A stretch of 64,000 nucleotides of DNA, from the NCBI GenBank assembly GCA_017449525.1, contig JAFTFL010000002.1:186001-250000 (forward strand). Direction: 5' to 3'. A program made the position numbers and the translations under genes. Within the stretch, counting starts at the first letter, position 1. Every line of letters starts with the position of its first letter. This DNA comes from Bacteroidales bacterium (GTDB taxonomy: Bacteria; Bacteroidota; Bacteroidia; Bacteroidales; P3). A model generated the notes under the pieces. That model was not told where the DNA came from, searched no databases, and saw nothing but the letters and a program-made list of their open reading frames with translations. This document shows, in pieces, positions 35,383 to 44,400 of the stretch.

Positions 35383-36375
35383 TTAATCGCGCCTGTAGTG
35401 TGGGTGGTAGGTCTCCAAAGTAGCGCGTAGATATTGGCGCGACAGGTGAGTATAGATTTCGGTGGTGGAGATACTTTCGTGTCCGAGCATTTCCTGTACA
35501 GCGCGCAGGTCAGCACCATTCTCCACCAGTTCCGTAGCGAAACTGTGGCGCAGGCTGTGGGGCGAGATATGCTTGTTGATGCCCGCATCCTGTACGGCCT
35601 GTTTGAGGAATTTGAAGATGAACATGCGCGTCAAGTGATGGCCGCGACGGCTTAGGAACACGTAGCTCTCCTCGCCATGCTGAGGAGTTATTTGCGAACG
35701 CACCTGCACTATGTAGTCGGTGAGCAACGTGAGGGCATGCTGGTTGATAGGGACCCAGCGCACCTTGTTGCCCTTGCCCCGTATCATGAGGCATTCTTCT
35801 GTGTCATAGATGTCGTTCAGCATGAGGTCGGTCAGCTCGGACACGCGCAGTCCACAGCCATACATAACCTCTATAATGGCGTAGTTCCGGAAGTGGTCTG
35901 GACGGGTGCGGTCGAGCGTGGCCTGCATGCGACTGATCTCTTCGTCGGTCAACACATCGGGTAGATGCCTGCTGATGCGAGGCATCTCCACCATTTCAGC
36001 CGGGTTGTCGGCCATCTCATCGCCCAGCACCAGCATACGGAAAAAGGTGCGTAGACCAGAGAGGATGCGACACTGGGTAGTGATGGCTACGTGCTGTTCG
36101 TTCATGTTAACGAGCAGCAGGCGCAACGTCTCGGCCGTTACATCCGTAGGCTCGACACTCATTATTGAAGCGAACCGAGCCAGATGCTGTACATCGTGCA
36201 TGTAAGCATCCACACTGTTGGCTGACAGTTGCCGTTCTAAAAGAAGATATTCTTTGAAATCGCGCACATATTGCTGCCAAGTCGGGGTGTAGAAATCCTC
36301 TTGTGAAAAAGTGGCATTATTCTGGCCTTCAGCAGTTGGCTGATGCGCACCGTGTGCACTATTGGTGTCCTCCAT
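35383..36375 (-). CDS. xerD: Site-specific tyrosine recombinase XerD
   Basis: The phage-integrase-family enzyme resolves chromosome dimers with XerC at dif. The catalytic residues are in place: Arg in MYGCGLRVSEL, Lys in GKGNKVRWVPI, His-x-x-Arg in HSLRHSFATEL, His in LGHESISTTE, and the nucleophilic Tyr in IYTHLS. The N-terminal SAM-like domain (FKEYLLLERQLSANSVDAYMHDV) is complete. The start at 36375 (MEDTNSAHG) is chosen because a TACCTTTG promoter box lies only 8 nt upstream. The more upstream Met at 36432 would be outside the transcript. Confidence 0.92.
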   Translation of the reverse strand: MEDTNSAHGAHQPTAEGQNNATFSQEDFYTPTWQQYVRDFKEYLLLERQLSANSVDAYMHDVQHLARFASIMSVEPTDVTAETLRLLLVNMNEQHVAITTQCRILSGLRTFFRMLVLGDEMADNPAEMVEMPRISRHLPDVLTDEEISRMQATLDRTRPDHFRNYAIIEVMYGCGLRVSELTDLMLNDIYDTEECLMIRGKGNKVRWVPINQHALTLLTDYIVQVRSQITPQHGEESYVFLSRRGHHLTRMFIFKFLKQAVQDAGINKHISPHSLRHSFATELVENGADLRAVQEMLGHESISTTEIYTHLSRQYLRATLETYHPHYRRD

Positions 36376-36383
36376 TGTGCATG

Positions 36384-36391
36384 CAAAGGTA
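36384..36391 (-). promoter_or_regulatory. Promoter box immediately before xerD (near-leaderless transcript)
   Basis: The minus strand reads TACCTTTG, then 8 nt, then ATG. Transcription starting a few bases past the box would leave almost no 5' leader. Confidence 0.55.
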
Positions 36392-36646
36392 AGAAATAAT
36401 GTGTAGATAGCCATCGCGGTAGCATGAACCATGCAATGAAATCAGTCCCTCGTGGAGTACAAAAGGCTGATGCTGTGCAGCACAACGGGATTTTGCATTG
36501 CCTCAGAGGAAAAACTACCCAGCCGTGGGGCAGCAGTATCGTCGTTGTGGCCGACTGCCGTAGTATCTCAACCAGTGTGCCCTAAGTGTTGAACTAACGG
36601 TGTCTAAACTTTTTAGTCGTAGAGGTGTTATCCCGAAAAAAACATG
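36392..36646. other. Intergenic region upstream of gap; no gene seen
   Basis: The stretch between the divergent xerD and gap promoters has no supported coding frame. I see no tRNA, and no inverted repeat that stands out. Confidence 0.5.
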
Positions 36647-36654
36647 TATCTTTG
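36647..36654 (+). promoter_or_regulatory. Promoter -7 box for gap
   Basis: TATCTTTG (then CCG) lies 57 nt before the gap ATG. It matches the Bacteroidetes consensus exactly. Confidence 0.7.
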
Positions 36655-36711
36655 CCGAACAGAACTAAAACATATTTCATACACAAACAATTAAATCACA
36701 CGTAGATAAAG

Positions 36712-37719
36712 ATGGCAAAAGTAGCAATCAACGGCTTTGGCCGTATCGGGAGAATGTCATTCCGCGCCATGTTGGCTCACCCAGAGTTAGAGGTAGTAGC
36801 AATCAATGACCTTACGGATGCTGCCACGCTGGCGTATCTGTTCAAGTATGACTCGGTGCACGCAAACTTCGATGGTGAAGTGCATGCTGAGGGTGATTGC
36901 ATTGTTGTCAACGGTAAGAAAGTGCGCATCTATGCAGAACGCGATCCGCAGAACCTGCCCTGGGGCGAGCTCGGTGTTGACATCGTGGTAGAGAGCACGG
37001 GCCTGTTCAAGAAGCGTGAGCAGATGATGAAGCACATCAATGCAGGTGCTAAGAAAGTTATCCTCACTGTGCCTGCATCGAAGAAAGAAGATGTGGATGC
37101 CACGGTAGTGCTGGGCGTGAACGACAACGTACTGACCAAGGATGTACAACTTGTGTCGAATGCAAGTTGTACCACCAACTGCCTTGCTCCTGTAGCAAAG
37201 GTACTGAATGACAAGTTTGGCATACGTCGTGGTTTGATGAACACGGTGCACAGCTACACCAACGACCAAAAGATTTTGGATCAGCCGCACAGCGACCTGC
37301 GTCGTGCTCGTGCTGCCGCTGTTTCGATAATCCCCACCAGCAGTGGTGCCGCTAAGGCAGTGGGATTGGTGATACCGGAGTTGCTTGGCAAACTGGACGG
37401 CTTTGCTATGCGCGTACCTACACCTGACGGCTCGGTGGTGGACTTGACTGCCGAATTGGAGCGTAGCGTTACGAAAGAAGAAATCAACGCCGCCATAAAG
37501 GAGGCTGCTGAGGGCGCTATGAAGGGCATACTGGAATACTGCGAAGATCCTATTGTGAGCCATGATATCATAGACAACACCCACAGTTCCATCTTCGACA
37601 GCCTGCTGACTCAAGTAATGGGTGGCAACTTCGTGAAGGTTGTATCGTGGTACGACAACGAGAAGGGCTACAGCACTCGTATTGGCGACCTGACTGCCAA
37701 GATGGCCACACTGCTGTAA
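36712..37719 (+). CDS. gap: Glyceraldehyde-3-phosphate dehydrogenase, type I
   Basis: This NAD-dependent glycolytic enzyme has 335 residues. It opens with the Rossmann motif INGFGRIGR. The catalytic Cys153 lies in SNASCTTNCLAP, and the conserved WYDNEKGYSTR is near the end. Length and motifs are standard. It stands alone between its own promoter box and a strong terminator. Confidence 0.98.
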   Translation: MAKVAINGFGRIGRMSFRAMLAHPELEVVAINDLTDAATLAYLFKYDSVHANFDGEVHAEGDCIVVNGKKVRIYAERDPQNLPWGELGVDIVVESTGLFKKREQMMKHINAGAKKVILTVPASKKEDVDATVVLGVNDNVLTKDVQLVSNASCTTNCLAPVAKVLNDKFGIRRGLMNTVHSYTNDQKILDQPHSDLRRARAAAVSIIPTSSGAAKAVGLVIPELLGKLDGFAMRVPTPDGSVVDLTAELERSVTKEEINAAIKEAAEGAMKGILEYCEDPIVSHDIIDNTHSSIFDSLLTQVMGGNFVKVVSWYDNEKGYSTRIGDLTAKMATLL

Positions 37720-37758
37720 GACGTCGGACACAACAACGATAATTAACATTTCGAACAG

Positions 37759-37796
37759 AGCAGGACGATGACTATTTGCGTAGTCGTCGTCTTGCT
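37759..37796 (+). terminator. Terminator after gap
   Basis: A 16-bp stem (AGCAGGACGATGACTA / TAGTCGTCGTCTTGCT, two G-U pairs) has a 6-nt loop and is followed by GTTTTAG. Confidence 0.7.
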
Positions 37797-37834
37797 GTTT
37801 TAGATGTATATATTAAATATAGGTGTATTGAATT

Positions 37835-38734
37835 ATGAACAGAGGTGTTTATTCCTGGATGGTTGGACTGCTGATTGCCATTTTATGCTGGGCATGTGGC
37901 AATGGATTGCAGACCTCTACCCTGCCCGTTGACAGCACATTGGTCTTCGTGGACGACTATGGACAAGAAAGTACTGTGCCAGCTTATCCCCAACGCATCG
38001 TCAGTGCCTCACCCGCCATCACAGAGATAATCTATGCATTGGGAGCAGAAGACAGGCTGGTGGGGAGAACAGATTTCTGCTCCTACCCTCCTCAGTGTAA
38101 AACGGTGGAGAGTATTGGCGGTATCAGCAACCTGAACGTGGAGAAAATTCTGTCGCTTCGACCCGATGTGGTGCTGTGCGGCAGCATGATACCCCAGAAC
38201 AGTGTGCAGTTGTGTGCCCAGATGGGGGTGCCGATGGTCTGTGTGATTGAGCAGCCCCATTTTGACAGTTTGTACAGCAATATAGCAAAGATTGGACGTT
38301 TGGTGGGATGCACTGCGCGTGCCGATTCGCTCAACAAGGTGTTGCGCCAACGCATCGCAGTGGTTTCGCAATCTATTGATACCACATTGCCTCGCCCGTC
38401 GGTCTACTATGTAGTGGGGTTTGGTGCAGGTGGAAACTTCACTGCTGGAGGCAATACCTTTATCAACGACATCATCCGCATGGCTGGTGGTCGCAATGTG
38501 GCCGAGAATGTAACGGGATGGAGCTATAGCCTGGAAGCACTGTTTGATGCCGACCCCGACTACATCCTAATACGAGGAGAGGACAGTGCAGCCTTCTGCT
38601 CTTCAAAACCCTATTCTTCGCTTCGAGCAGTGCAGCAGCATCATCTGGTGCCTCTTGCTAATGGAATTCTCGACCTACAGGTGCCACGCAATATAGACTT
38701 TGTAGAGCAGCTCTACGGGGCCATCCATCCGTAG
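37835..38734 (+). CDS. BtuF-like ABC transporter substrate-binding lipoprotein
   Basis: The 299-residue lipoprotein has a signal ending in the lipobox LCWAC (Cys at about residue 21). The periplasmic binding-protein domain of the vitamin B12 / iron-siderophore class (PF01497) is shown by PQRIVSASPAITEIIYALGAEDRLVGRTDFCSYP, then VVLCGSMIPQNSVQLCAQMGVPMV. The ligand could be cobalamin, haem or a siderophore. No permease or ATPase gene follows within the window, so it is an orphan component here. Confidence 0.88.
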   Translation: MNRGVYSWMVGLLIAILCWACGNGLQTSTLPVDSTLVFVDDYGQESTVPAYPQRIVSASPAITEIIYALGAEDRLVGRTDFCSYPPQCKTVESIGGISNLNVEKILSLRPDVVLCGSMIPQNSVQLCAQMGVPMVCVIEQPHFDSLYSNIAKIGRLVGCTARADSLNKVLRQRIAVVSQSIDTTLPRPSVYYVVGFGAGGNFTAGGNTFINDIIRMAGGRNVAENVTGWSYSLEALFDADPDYILIRGEDSAAFCSSKPYSSLRAVQQHHLVPLANGILDLQVPRNIDFVEQLYGAIHP

Positions 38735-38828
38735 CGAAGACTTGGGGAAACGCTCGCGTTGGGAGAAAAGACTACGCAGCGAAGACATGGGGTGGTACCC
38801 TTGTTTGAGAAATGAATGAAAAATAGAG

Positions 38829-38862
38829 AGGGGTTGCGCTGGCAGAAGCCAGTGCAACCCCT
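38829..38862. terminator. Bidirectional terminator between the BtuF-like gene and pruA
   Basis: A 15-bp stem (AGGGGTTGCGCTGGC / GCCAGTGCAACCCCT, one G-U) has a 4-nt AGAA loop. It sits between two converging genes. Confidence 0.75.
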
Positions 38863-38888
38863 CGCATTTTCACACAGTTTAAATAGAC

Positions 38889-40523
38889 CTATTCAGCAGA
38901 ACTGATGAAGGGGTACTTGTAGTCCGAGGCTGGGTCAAAAGTCTCTTTGATCGCCTGCGGACTGGTCCAACGTATCAGGTTCAAGTACGAACCGGCTTTG
39001 TCGTTGGTGCCGCTGGCTCGTGCCCCACCGAAGGGCTGCTGACCAACCACAGCTCCCGTAGGTTTGTCGTTGTAATAAATATTGCCAGCTGCATATTTCA
39101 GCATGTCGGCACCCTTGCGCAATGCCTTGCGACATGTAGCAAAGATGGCTCCAGTAAGTGCATAGGGCGAAGTGCTGTCGCACAGACGAAGGGTGGCTTC
39201 GTATTCATCGTCGGGGTAGACATAGACAGTGATGATGGGTCCAAAGATTTCTTCACACATGGACTTGTAGTCGGGTTTTTTAGCCAAAATAACGGTGGGC
39301 TCGATGAACCAGCCTTGACTCTTGTCACCATGACCGCCGAAGACAATTTCGGCATCTGCACTGTTACGAGCATGGTCAAGGTAGCGCATGCAGTTATCGA
39401 ACGAAGCCTCATCAATCACCGCATTCACGAAAGCGGAGAAGTCGCGCACGTCTCCCACTTTGATTTCACTGAGCATTTCACCCACGATGCGTTTTACCTC
39501 TGGCCACATGGACTGCGGGATGTAGGCACGGCTTGCAGCTGAGCACTTCTGACCCTGAAATTCAAAGGCACCACGCACGATAGCTGTTGCTACCTGGTGC
39601 GCATCGGCAGAACTGTGGGCAAAGATGAAGTCCTTACCACCCGTCTCACCGACAATCTTGGGGTAGGTGCGGTACGAAGCAATGTTGTCTCCAATCTTTT
39701 TCCAGAAGTTGTTGAAGGTGGCAGTGCTTCCAGTGAAGTGCACGCCAGCCAAGTTCGCATCGGCAAAGGCCACATCACCAATGAGAGCACCACTGCCAGG
39801 CAAGAAGTTGATTACGCCGTCTGGCAGACCTGCCTCTTTGTAAATCTTCATCAGCAGGTAATTGCTAAGTAGTGCCGTGGAAGATGGTTTCCAAAGACAC
39901 ACGTTGCCCATCAGTACGGGCGACAGGCATAGATTACTGGCGATGGAGGTGAAGTTGAACGGGGTGATGGCGAGCACAAACCCTTCAAGAGGGCGATAGG
40001 TTACGTAATTCAACGTGCCCTTGTCGGAGCAAGGTTGGTCGCTATAGATTTGCGAAGCATAATGCACATTGTAGCGCAAAAAGTCCACCAACTCGCAAGC
40101 CGAATCAATCTCTGCTTGCATGGTGGTTTTGCCTTGCCCCAACATCGTGGCTGCATTAATGAGGTAGCGATACTTCCCACTCACAAGTGTGGCTATTTTC
40201 ATCATGACGCTGGCACGGTCTATCCACGGTGTCGATGCCCACTCTTCGTGCGCCTTCATGGCGGCTGCAATAGCGGCTCGAACATCTTCCTCTCGAACTT
40301 TATGGTAGCGGGCGAGAATATGATCCTTTTCAGTCGGCATAACCACGGTGCCCATATTGCCCGAACGAACCTCCTGGCCACCAATAATGGCAGGTATATC
40401 GGTTACGATGTTATACAACTCGTCGAGCGCAGCGCGGATTTTCTTGCGCTCATCACTGCCTGGTTTATAGCCCAGCACAGGTTCGTTCTCTGGCTTCGGG
40501 AATGAGAAAATGGTGTTGTTCAT
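38889..40523 (-). CDS. pruA: L-glutamate gamma-semialdehyde dehydrogenase (1-pyrroline-5-carboxylate dehydrogenase)
   Basis: It oxidises glutamate semialdehyde to glutamate with NAD+, the second step of proline degradation. The 544-residue aldehyde dehydrogenase has the catalytic Cys in FEFQGQKCSAASRAYIP, the general-base Glu in PKIVGETGGKD, and the NAD-binding region VHFTGSTATFNNFWKKIG. The length matches the single-domain family-4 enzymes of Bacteroidetes. No proline dehydrogenase is adjacent. It is transcribed from one half of a divergent promoter pair. Confidence 0.95.
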   Translation of the reverse strand: MNNTIFSFPKPENEPVLGYKPGSDERKKIRAALDELYNIVTDIPAIIGGQEVRSGNMGTVVMPTEKDHILARYHKVREEDVRAAIAAAMKAHEEWASTPWIDRASVMMKIATLVSGKYRYLINAATMLGQGKTTMQAEIDSACELVDFLRYNVHYASQIYSDQPCSDKGTLNYVTYRPLEGFVLAITPFNFTSIASNLCLSPVLMGNVCLWKPSSTALLSNYLLMKIYKEAGLPDGVINFLPGSGALIGDVAFADANLAGVHFTGSTATFNNFWKKIGDNIASYRTYPKIVGETGGKDFIFAHSSADAHQVATAIVRGAFEFQGQKCSAASRAYIPQSMWPEVKRIVGEMLSEIKVGDVRDFSAFVNAVIDEASFDNCMRYLDHARNSADAEIVFGGHGDKSQGWFIEPTVILAKKPDYKSMCEEIFGPIITVYVYPDDEYEATLRLCDSTSPYALTGAIFATCRKALRKGADMLKYAAGNIYYNDKPTGAVVGQQPFGGARASGTNDKAGSYLNLIRWTSPQAIKETFDPASDYKYPFISSAE

Positions 40524-40613
40524 AATGGTATATTTATAAGGTAAAATTCATAGGAAGACGACATGTTCTTTTCTTGGGTCGAACGGGATTCATATTGGTG
40601 TCCTTCTATCAAA

Positions 40614-40664
40614 GTGCAAAGATACAAATTTTCTGTATATTAAAAGAAAAGCGTATCTTTGCAC
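40614..40664. promoter_or_regulatory. Divergent promoter pair for pruA and the small lipoprotein
   Basis: GTGCAAAGATAC at 40614-40625 is the exact reverse complement of GTATCTTTGCAC at 40653-40664. Each carries a perfect TATCTTTG box, one facing pruA (minus) and the other the lipoprotein gene (plus). They are separated by 27 AT-rich bases. Confidence 0.75.
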
Positions 40665-40739
40665 CAATTCTTCAACAGTAAAGAGAATGTACTAAGAAGT
40701 TGTAATATAATTCACAATAACAATTAAACAAATTGACCG

Positions 40740-41183
40740 ATGAAAAGATTCAGTGTTATTTTGATGTGCTTCGTGGCCATAGCACTGGGCTCATGTGGTA
40801 GCTCAAGCGGTGTCGCCAACACTAACCCTGTGGCCGTAACGGCAGGAACGGGTTGCGCCCAGGCTCTCATTGGACTATACAACAGCTACAAGGCAAATGG
40901 TAACAAACTTGACCTCACCAATGCGTCCAACATCACGAACGCACTCGCGGTGGCAGGTGCGTATAGTAATTTGAAAAGCAACAAAGAGGATGCTACCTAC
41001 AAGAAGTCTTTCACCAACGGCATGGTCGCTGGCGGGAAAGGTCTGATTACAACTGCTGGAGCCTCCACACTCTTAAATACCCTGCTTTCCTCAACAGGAT
41101 TGGAAGGTCTTAATACCAGTAATATTTCCCAGAAGGCGGAGACCGTAACCTCTATCATCACACTCCTTAATGCATTGAAGTAA
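40740..41183 (+). CDS. Small alanine/asparagine-rich lipoprotein, function unknown
   Basis: The 147-residue product has a lipoprotein signal with lipobox ALGSC (Cys19) followed by GSSSG. The mature part is small-residue-rich and predicted helical (LIGLYNSYKANGNKLDLTNASNITNALAVAGAYSNLKSNK). I recognise no domain with certainty. It has its own strong promoter and terminator, suggesting it is well expressed. Confidence 0.8.
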   Translation: MKRFSVILMCFVAIALGSCGSSSGVANTNPVAVTAGTGCAQALIGLYNSYKANGNKLDLTNASNITNALAVAGAYSNLKSNKEDATYKKSFTNGMVAGGKGLITTAGASTLLNTLLSSTGLEGLNTSNISQKAETVTSIITLLNALK

Positions 41184-41244
41184 GGAGTTTCTCTTATAAA
41201 TGTAAAGAGTTCTACAATAGTTAGTATTCTGCATTTAATTTATC

Positions 41245-41280
41245 AGAGAGGGGTGAGCAAATGTTCACTCCTCTCTTTTT
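41245..41280 (+). terminator. Rho-independent terminator after the small lipoprotein gene
   Basis: The stem AGAGAGGGGTGA / TCACTCCTCTCT (one G-U) has an 8-nt loop and is followed by TTTTTATT. This is the most classical terminator in the window. Confidence 0.85.
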
Positions 41281-41334
41281 ATTATCAGCACGAAATGTAC
41301 CCCATTCCTTTTACACGCATATCTGCGCTTTTTT

Positions 41335-41446
41335 ACGTATGTAGATTATTTTCTGTTTACATGTGTAGTTGTTCTGAACTACGTGCGTAAATCATTCTGC
41401 TTACCAGTGTAGACATTCTGAAATATCCGCGTAGAATGTTTTCTTG
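41335..41446 (+). repeat. Degenerate 22-nt tandem repeats (five units)
   Basis: The units begin at 41335 (24 nt), 41359, 41381, 41403 and 41425 (22 nt each), for example ACATGTGTAGTTGTTCTGAACT and ACCAGTGTAGACATTCTGAA. The shared pattern is AC..G.GTAGA..ATTCTG...T. The period equals two DNA helical turns. The array ends about 120 nt before the promoter of the gene at 41645. Confidence 0.65.
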
Positions 41447-41568
41447 TACGACCGAGTGAGGTAACTTCTCAAGGGAATATTCCGATTTGTTTTTCTGAAA
41501 ATACCATATGCACATGGCGGATGATAAAGAAAAAGTGTTCACTACTTGCAAAAATACAGAAAACTGTT

Positions 41569-41576
41569 TATCTTTG
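41569..41576 (+). promoter_or_regulatory. Promoter -7 box for the exported-protein pair at 41645-44331
   Basis: TATCTTTG (then GGG) lies 68 nt before the ATG at 41645. Confidence 0.65.
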
Positions 41577-41644
41577 GGGCGTTTTATAGTACCCCGATTA
41601 TTCACAAATACGCTATATCATAGAAACATAAATACATTTTCAGT

Positions 41645-43036
41645 ATGAACCGTCCTTTAATTTTTTTTGCATTATGCTGCCTATGGTTTGGTAACAATCT
41701 ATTGATTGCCCAAACGACACAATTGGAAAGTCTGTACTTTCACAAAGAATATCTAACAGACGGTACAAACAATCTGATTCGAGCCGACGAACGGGGAATG
41801 TATACGGGGTTTGGAATCTCGTACTTCGAATTGAATAACCGGGGCTACTTTGTACGTGTTAGCAAGGATTCCATTCAGGGTCTCTACGTTATCCCCGAGG
41901 GACATCATGTACGAGACTTTAGGGTGTATGGTGACGATGTGGTGTTCTGTGGGTACCGAGAAGCGTCTATCCGACCTATAGGACTATTAGGAACGTTTAA
42001 AACCAATGTCCTGTATGACCCCACTATACCTGATGGCATGGTGTATCATGCTGATACATCTACGGATTTGAACTGTTTCAGCCGCATTACCTGTTTTTAC
42101 AACGCACACTCTGATGCCGAGGAGTTTGCTGCTATTGGCATTGCTTTGCTATCAGGCATCGACCAATCTATACCTATTGTTGTTCACGGCATTATTGACA
42201 GCCTGCGACAGAACTCTGGTCAGTACATTCCTCATACAGCAATTATTCCATCCAGTAGCAATGAGATATTTAATGACATTGTATCAACAGACAACTATGT
42301 AGCCATAGTGGGCAATCACCCCAATGGCTACTTTGTGCGCTATGCTACACATACCGACCTCACGGAGGCTACCAATGTAATATTCAGCGATGAGTATTAC
42401 TATGTAACCGACCCTGTAGACCCCATAAATGGCATGAGGCTATGTGCCACGCGCACAACAGGTGACGAAATCGCCATTGCAACTGCATATCATGGCGATG
42501 TTAAGCCCGAAAAGGCCTACCATGTACGTGTCCTCCAGGTGGAGACGGGCGAAACGAGATGCTTGCAACACGTGCAGCTGAAGGAAAAAGCCGAACCGAC
42601 AGAGATTGCCTACCTCGCCGATAATAACAGTCTCGTTTTACTGGGTACATGTCCGCTATATGACATTAGTCTTTATAAGTCGTACTTCATTATCCTCAAT
42701 CTGGACCAATGCGTGGATAATGCAGGAAACAAATATACTGCTGATGTCATTGATGCTGACGATATATATCAGTCCGTATGTAGCTACAATGGAAAATATT
42801 TTTTTGCGGCCAGTAGCATGTACTGGTTTGCGCAACGTGCAAATGAAGACATTCAGCAAAGTTGCCTTGCCATCCGCACCACCAATGTTAAATGCCTTGA
42901 CATAGAATCATACTACCCACAGTACGCCCCGTTATCCTTACACACCCCTGCACTCTTTCACATATCGCACAGATCGTCATTGCATAACAACACGCCCTAC
43001 ATCTATGAGAAGTGTCGGATAAATCAACCGGAATAG
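41645..43036 (+). CDS. Exported protein of unknown function
   Basis: The 463-residue protein has signal peptide MNRPLIFFALCCLWFGNNLLIAQ. The mature sequence is beta-rich with aromatic, propeller-like strands (YFVRVSKDSIQGLYVIPEGHHVRDFRVYGDDVVFCGYRE, NSLVLLGTCPLYDISLYKSYFIILNL). The segment DDVVFCGY resembles blade-type motifs, but I do not recognise a family. It has no T9SS tail and no lipobox. It is followed after 23 nt by a T9SS cargo gene and probably shares its transcript. Confidence 0.75.
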   Translation: MNRPLIFFALCCLWFGNNLLIAQTTQLESLYFHKEYLTDGTNNLIRADERGMYTGFGISYFELNNRGYFVRVSKDSIQGLYVIPEGHHVRDFRVYGDDVVFCGYREASIRPIGLLGTFKTNVLYDPTIPDGMVYHADTSTDLNCFSRITCFYNAHSDAEEFAAIGIALLSGIDQSIPIVVHGIIDSLRQNSGQYIPHTAIIPSSSNEIFNDIVSTDNYVAIVGNHPNGYFVRYATHTDLTEATNVIFSDEYYYVTDPVDPINGMRLCATRTTGDEIAIATAYHGDVKPEKAYHVRVLQVETGETRCLQHVQLKEKAEPTEIAYLADNNSLVLLGTCPLYDISLYKSYFIILNLDQCVDNAGNKYTADVIDADDIYQSVCSYNGKYFFAASSMYWFAQRANEDIQQSCLAIRTTNVKCLDIESYYPQYAPLSLHTPALFHISHRSSLHNNTPYIYEKCRINQPE

Positions 43037-43059
43037 TAACCTCAATATAACAAAATATC

Positions 43060-44331
43060 ATGAAAACAATACGTATTATTTTACAGACATTAGCACTTTG
43101 CCTTTGCTTTCTCGGTGGCAGTGCGACTGCGCAGCAAGGAGACTCCCTCGTAGACTGGCGAGATGGGCTTTACAGATTACCTTACTACGGCGAATGCTAT
43201 AGGTATTCTTCCTCTTGGGTGCCCAATGATCCACGTTATTCCATACAGGGGTCTGTATATTCCATGCAGCGCGATACCATATATGGCATTGCGGTAGCCA
43301 TAAATAGCACCTGGTTTGGTTTCTACTTTGATACCACACAAATACCGTGGGGGGCGAGACTGTACTACATTGACTCGACGGGGCAGTTCTGCGAAGGGGA
43401 AACAATGGAAAAAAGAAGACTCACACCACGTAAAAAACTAATATTGTCCGACACCGACTCCAACTGCATCATTACAGGAAACGATACAACCTGCTATGTG
43501 TACGAATTCTATTTCAGTAGCCCCTTTGTGGCCTACGACACCGTCATACCCTGTTGTTGGGGGTTCGGTGCAGGCACCAAGCCAGCAGCTATAGGCCCCT
43601 ACGCCCGCAGAGATGAATCCTACTTGGTATACTTCAATAACGAACCATGGTGCGTAGATCCGGCATATTATCGGGCAAACCCTCGCGACGCAATAGAGAC
43701 ATTGACTGTTAGAACAATATCAGTACCAGTAAATGGGTTACCAGCCGTATTTCCCATTATGCGACCACTGCCAGCCGACACCATTCCCACATTAGACACA
43801 GTGCAGGGATTTCGACTCGTAACCAAAACTTCCACTACAGCTGCCTTCACTTGGGACAATGCGGCCAACTATGAGTCGACTCAACTCTATGTGGAACGAG
43901 CCGACGGCTCATCGCGCTTCTCGGTGCAGAGCGACTCGGGCTCGGTAGTTATTACCCACTTAGAGACAGGCCTTTACACCGCACGTATCCGCGGCCGAAT
44001 ACACCACACCTGCCAGTATCACGACCAGGAGGTGTACAGCGAATGGAGCAGTCCTCTGGCTTTCGAAATCACCACCAACAGCATGCAACAGCCCAATACC
44101 ACGCCCTTGCTCGTTGCCCCAAATCCCACTTCGGGACGTACTACCGTTACAGCACCTCAACCCATACGTCAACTCACTATCACCAACCTGCAGGGCCAGA
44201 AAATGCTTCGTTTGGAGCCCCAGTACCCCATCGTTCAGATTGACACCTCGCATTGGCCAGCCGAAGTCTACCTCATCCGCGCTGACCTCCTCGACGGCAT
44301 TTCCACTACCGCACGGCTCGTCGTGCAATGA
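43060..44331 (+). CDS. Exported protein with FN3-like region and T9SS C-terminal sorting domain
   Basis: The 423-residue product has a signal peptide (IRIILQTLALCLCFLGGSATA). A novel N-terminal region (~25-240) contains several cysteines (CCWGFGAGTK, ETMEKRR). An FN3-like domain (VQGFRLVTKTSTTAAFTWDNAANYESTQLYVERADG) follows, then a type-A sorting domain (VAPNPTSGRTTVTAPQPIRQLTITNLQGQKML ... STTARLVVQ). It is therefore a cargo of the type IX system inferred from porZ. Function is unknown. Confidence 0.85.
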   Translation: MKTIRIILQTLALCLCFLGGSATAQQGDSLVDWRDGLYRLPYYGECYRYSSSWVPNDPRYSIQGSVYSMQRDTIYGIAVAINSTWFGFYFDTTQIPWGARLYYIDSTGQFCEGETMEKRRLTPRKKLILSDTDSNCIITGNDTTCYVYEFYFSSPFVAYDTVIPCCWGFGAGTKPAAIGPYARRDESYLVYFNNEPWCVDPAYYRANPRDAIETLTVRTISVPVNGLPAVFPIMRPLPADTIPTLDTVQGFRLVTKTSTTAAFTWDNAANYESTQLYVERADGSSRFSVQSDSGSVVITHLETGLYTARIRGRIHHTCQYHDQEVYSEWSSPLAFEITTNSMQQPNTTPLLVAPNPTSGRTTVTAPQPIRQLTITNLQGQKMLRLEPQYPIVQIDTSHWPAEVYLIRADLLDGISTTARLVVQ

Positions 44332-44400
44332 CACAGGTTGACAAGTAGTATCCCCAATCGTTCATTAGACGGGTCGGCACCATTCTATTATTTCCAAACT

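Noticed and set aside
36787..37749. 320-codon minus-strand frame opposite gap
   Set aside because: Covers the whole of gap on the other strand; no signal or domain.
41335..41446. CRISPR array
   Set aside because: The 22-nt units are contiguous and degenerate with no spacers, so this is a tandem repeat and not a CRISPR.
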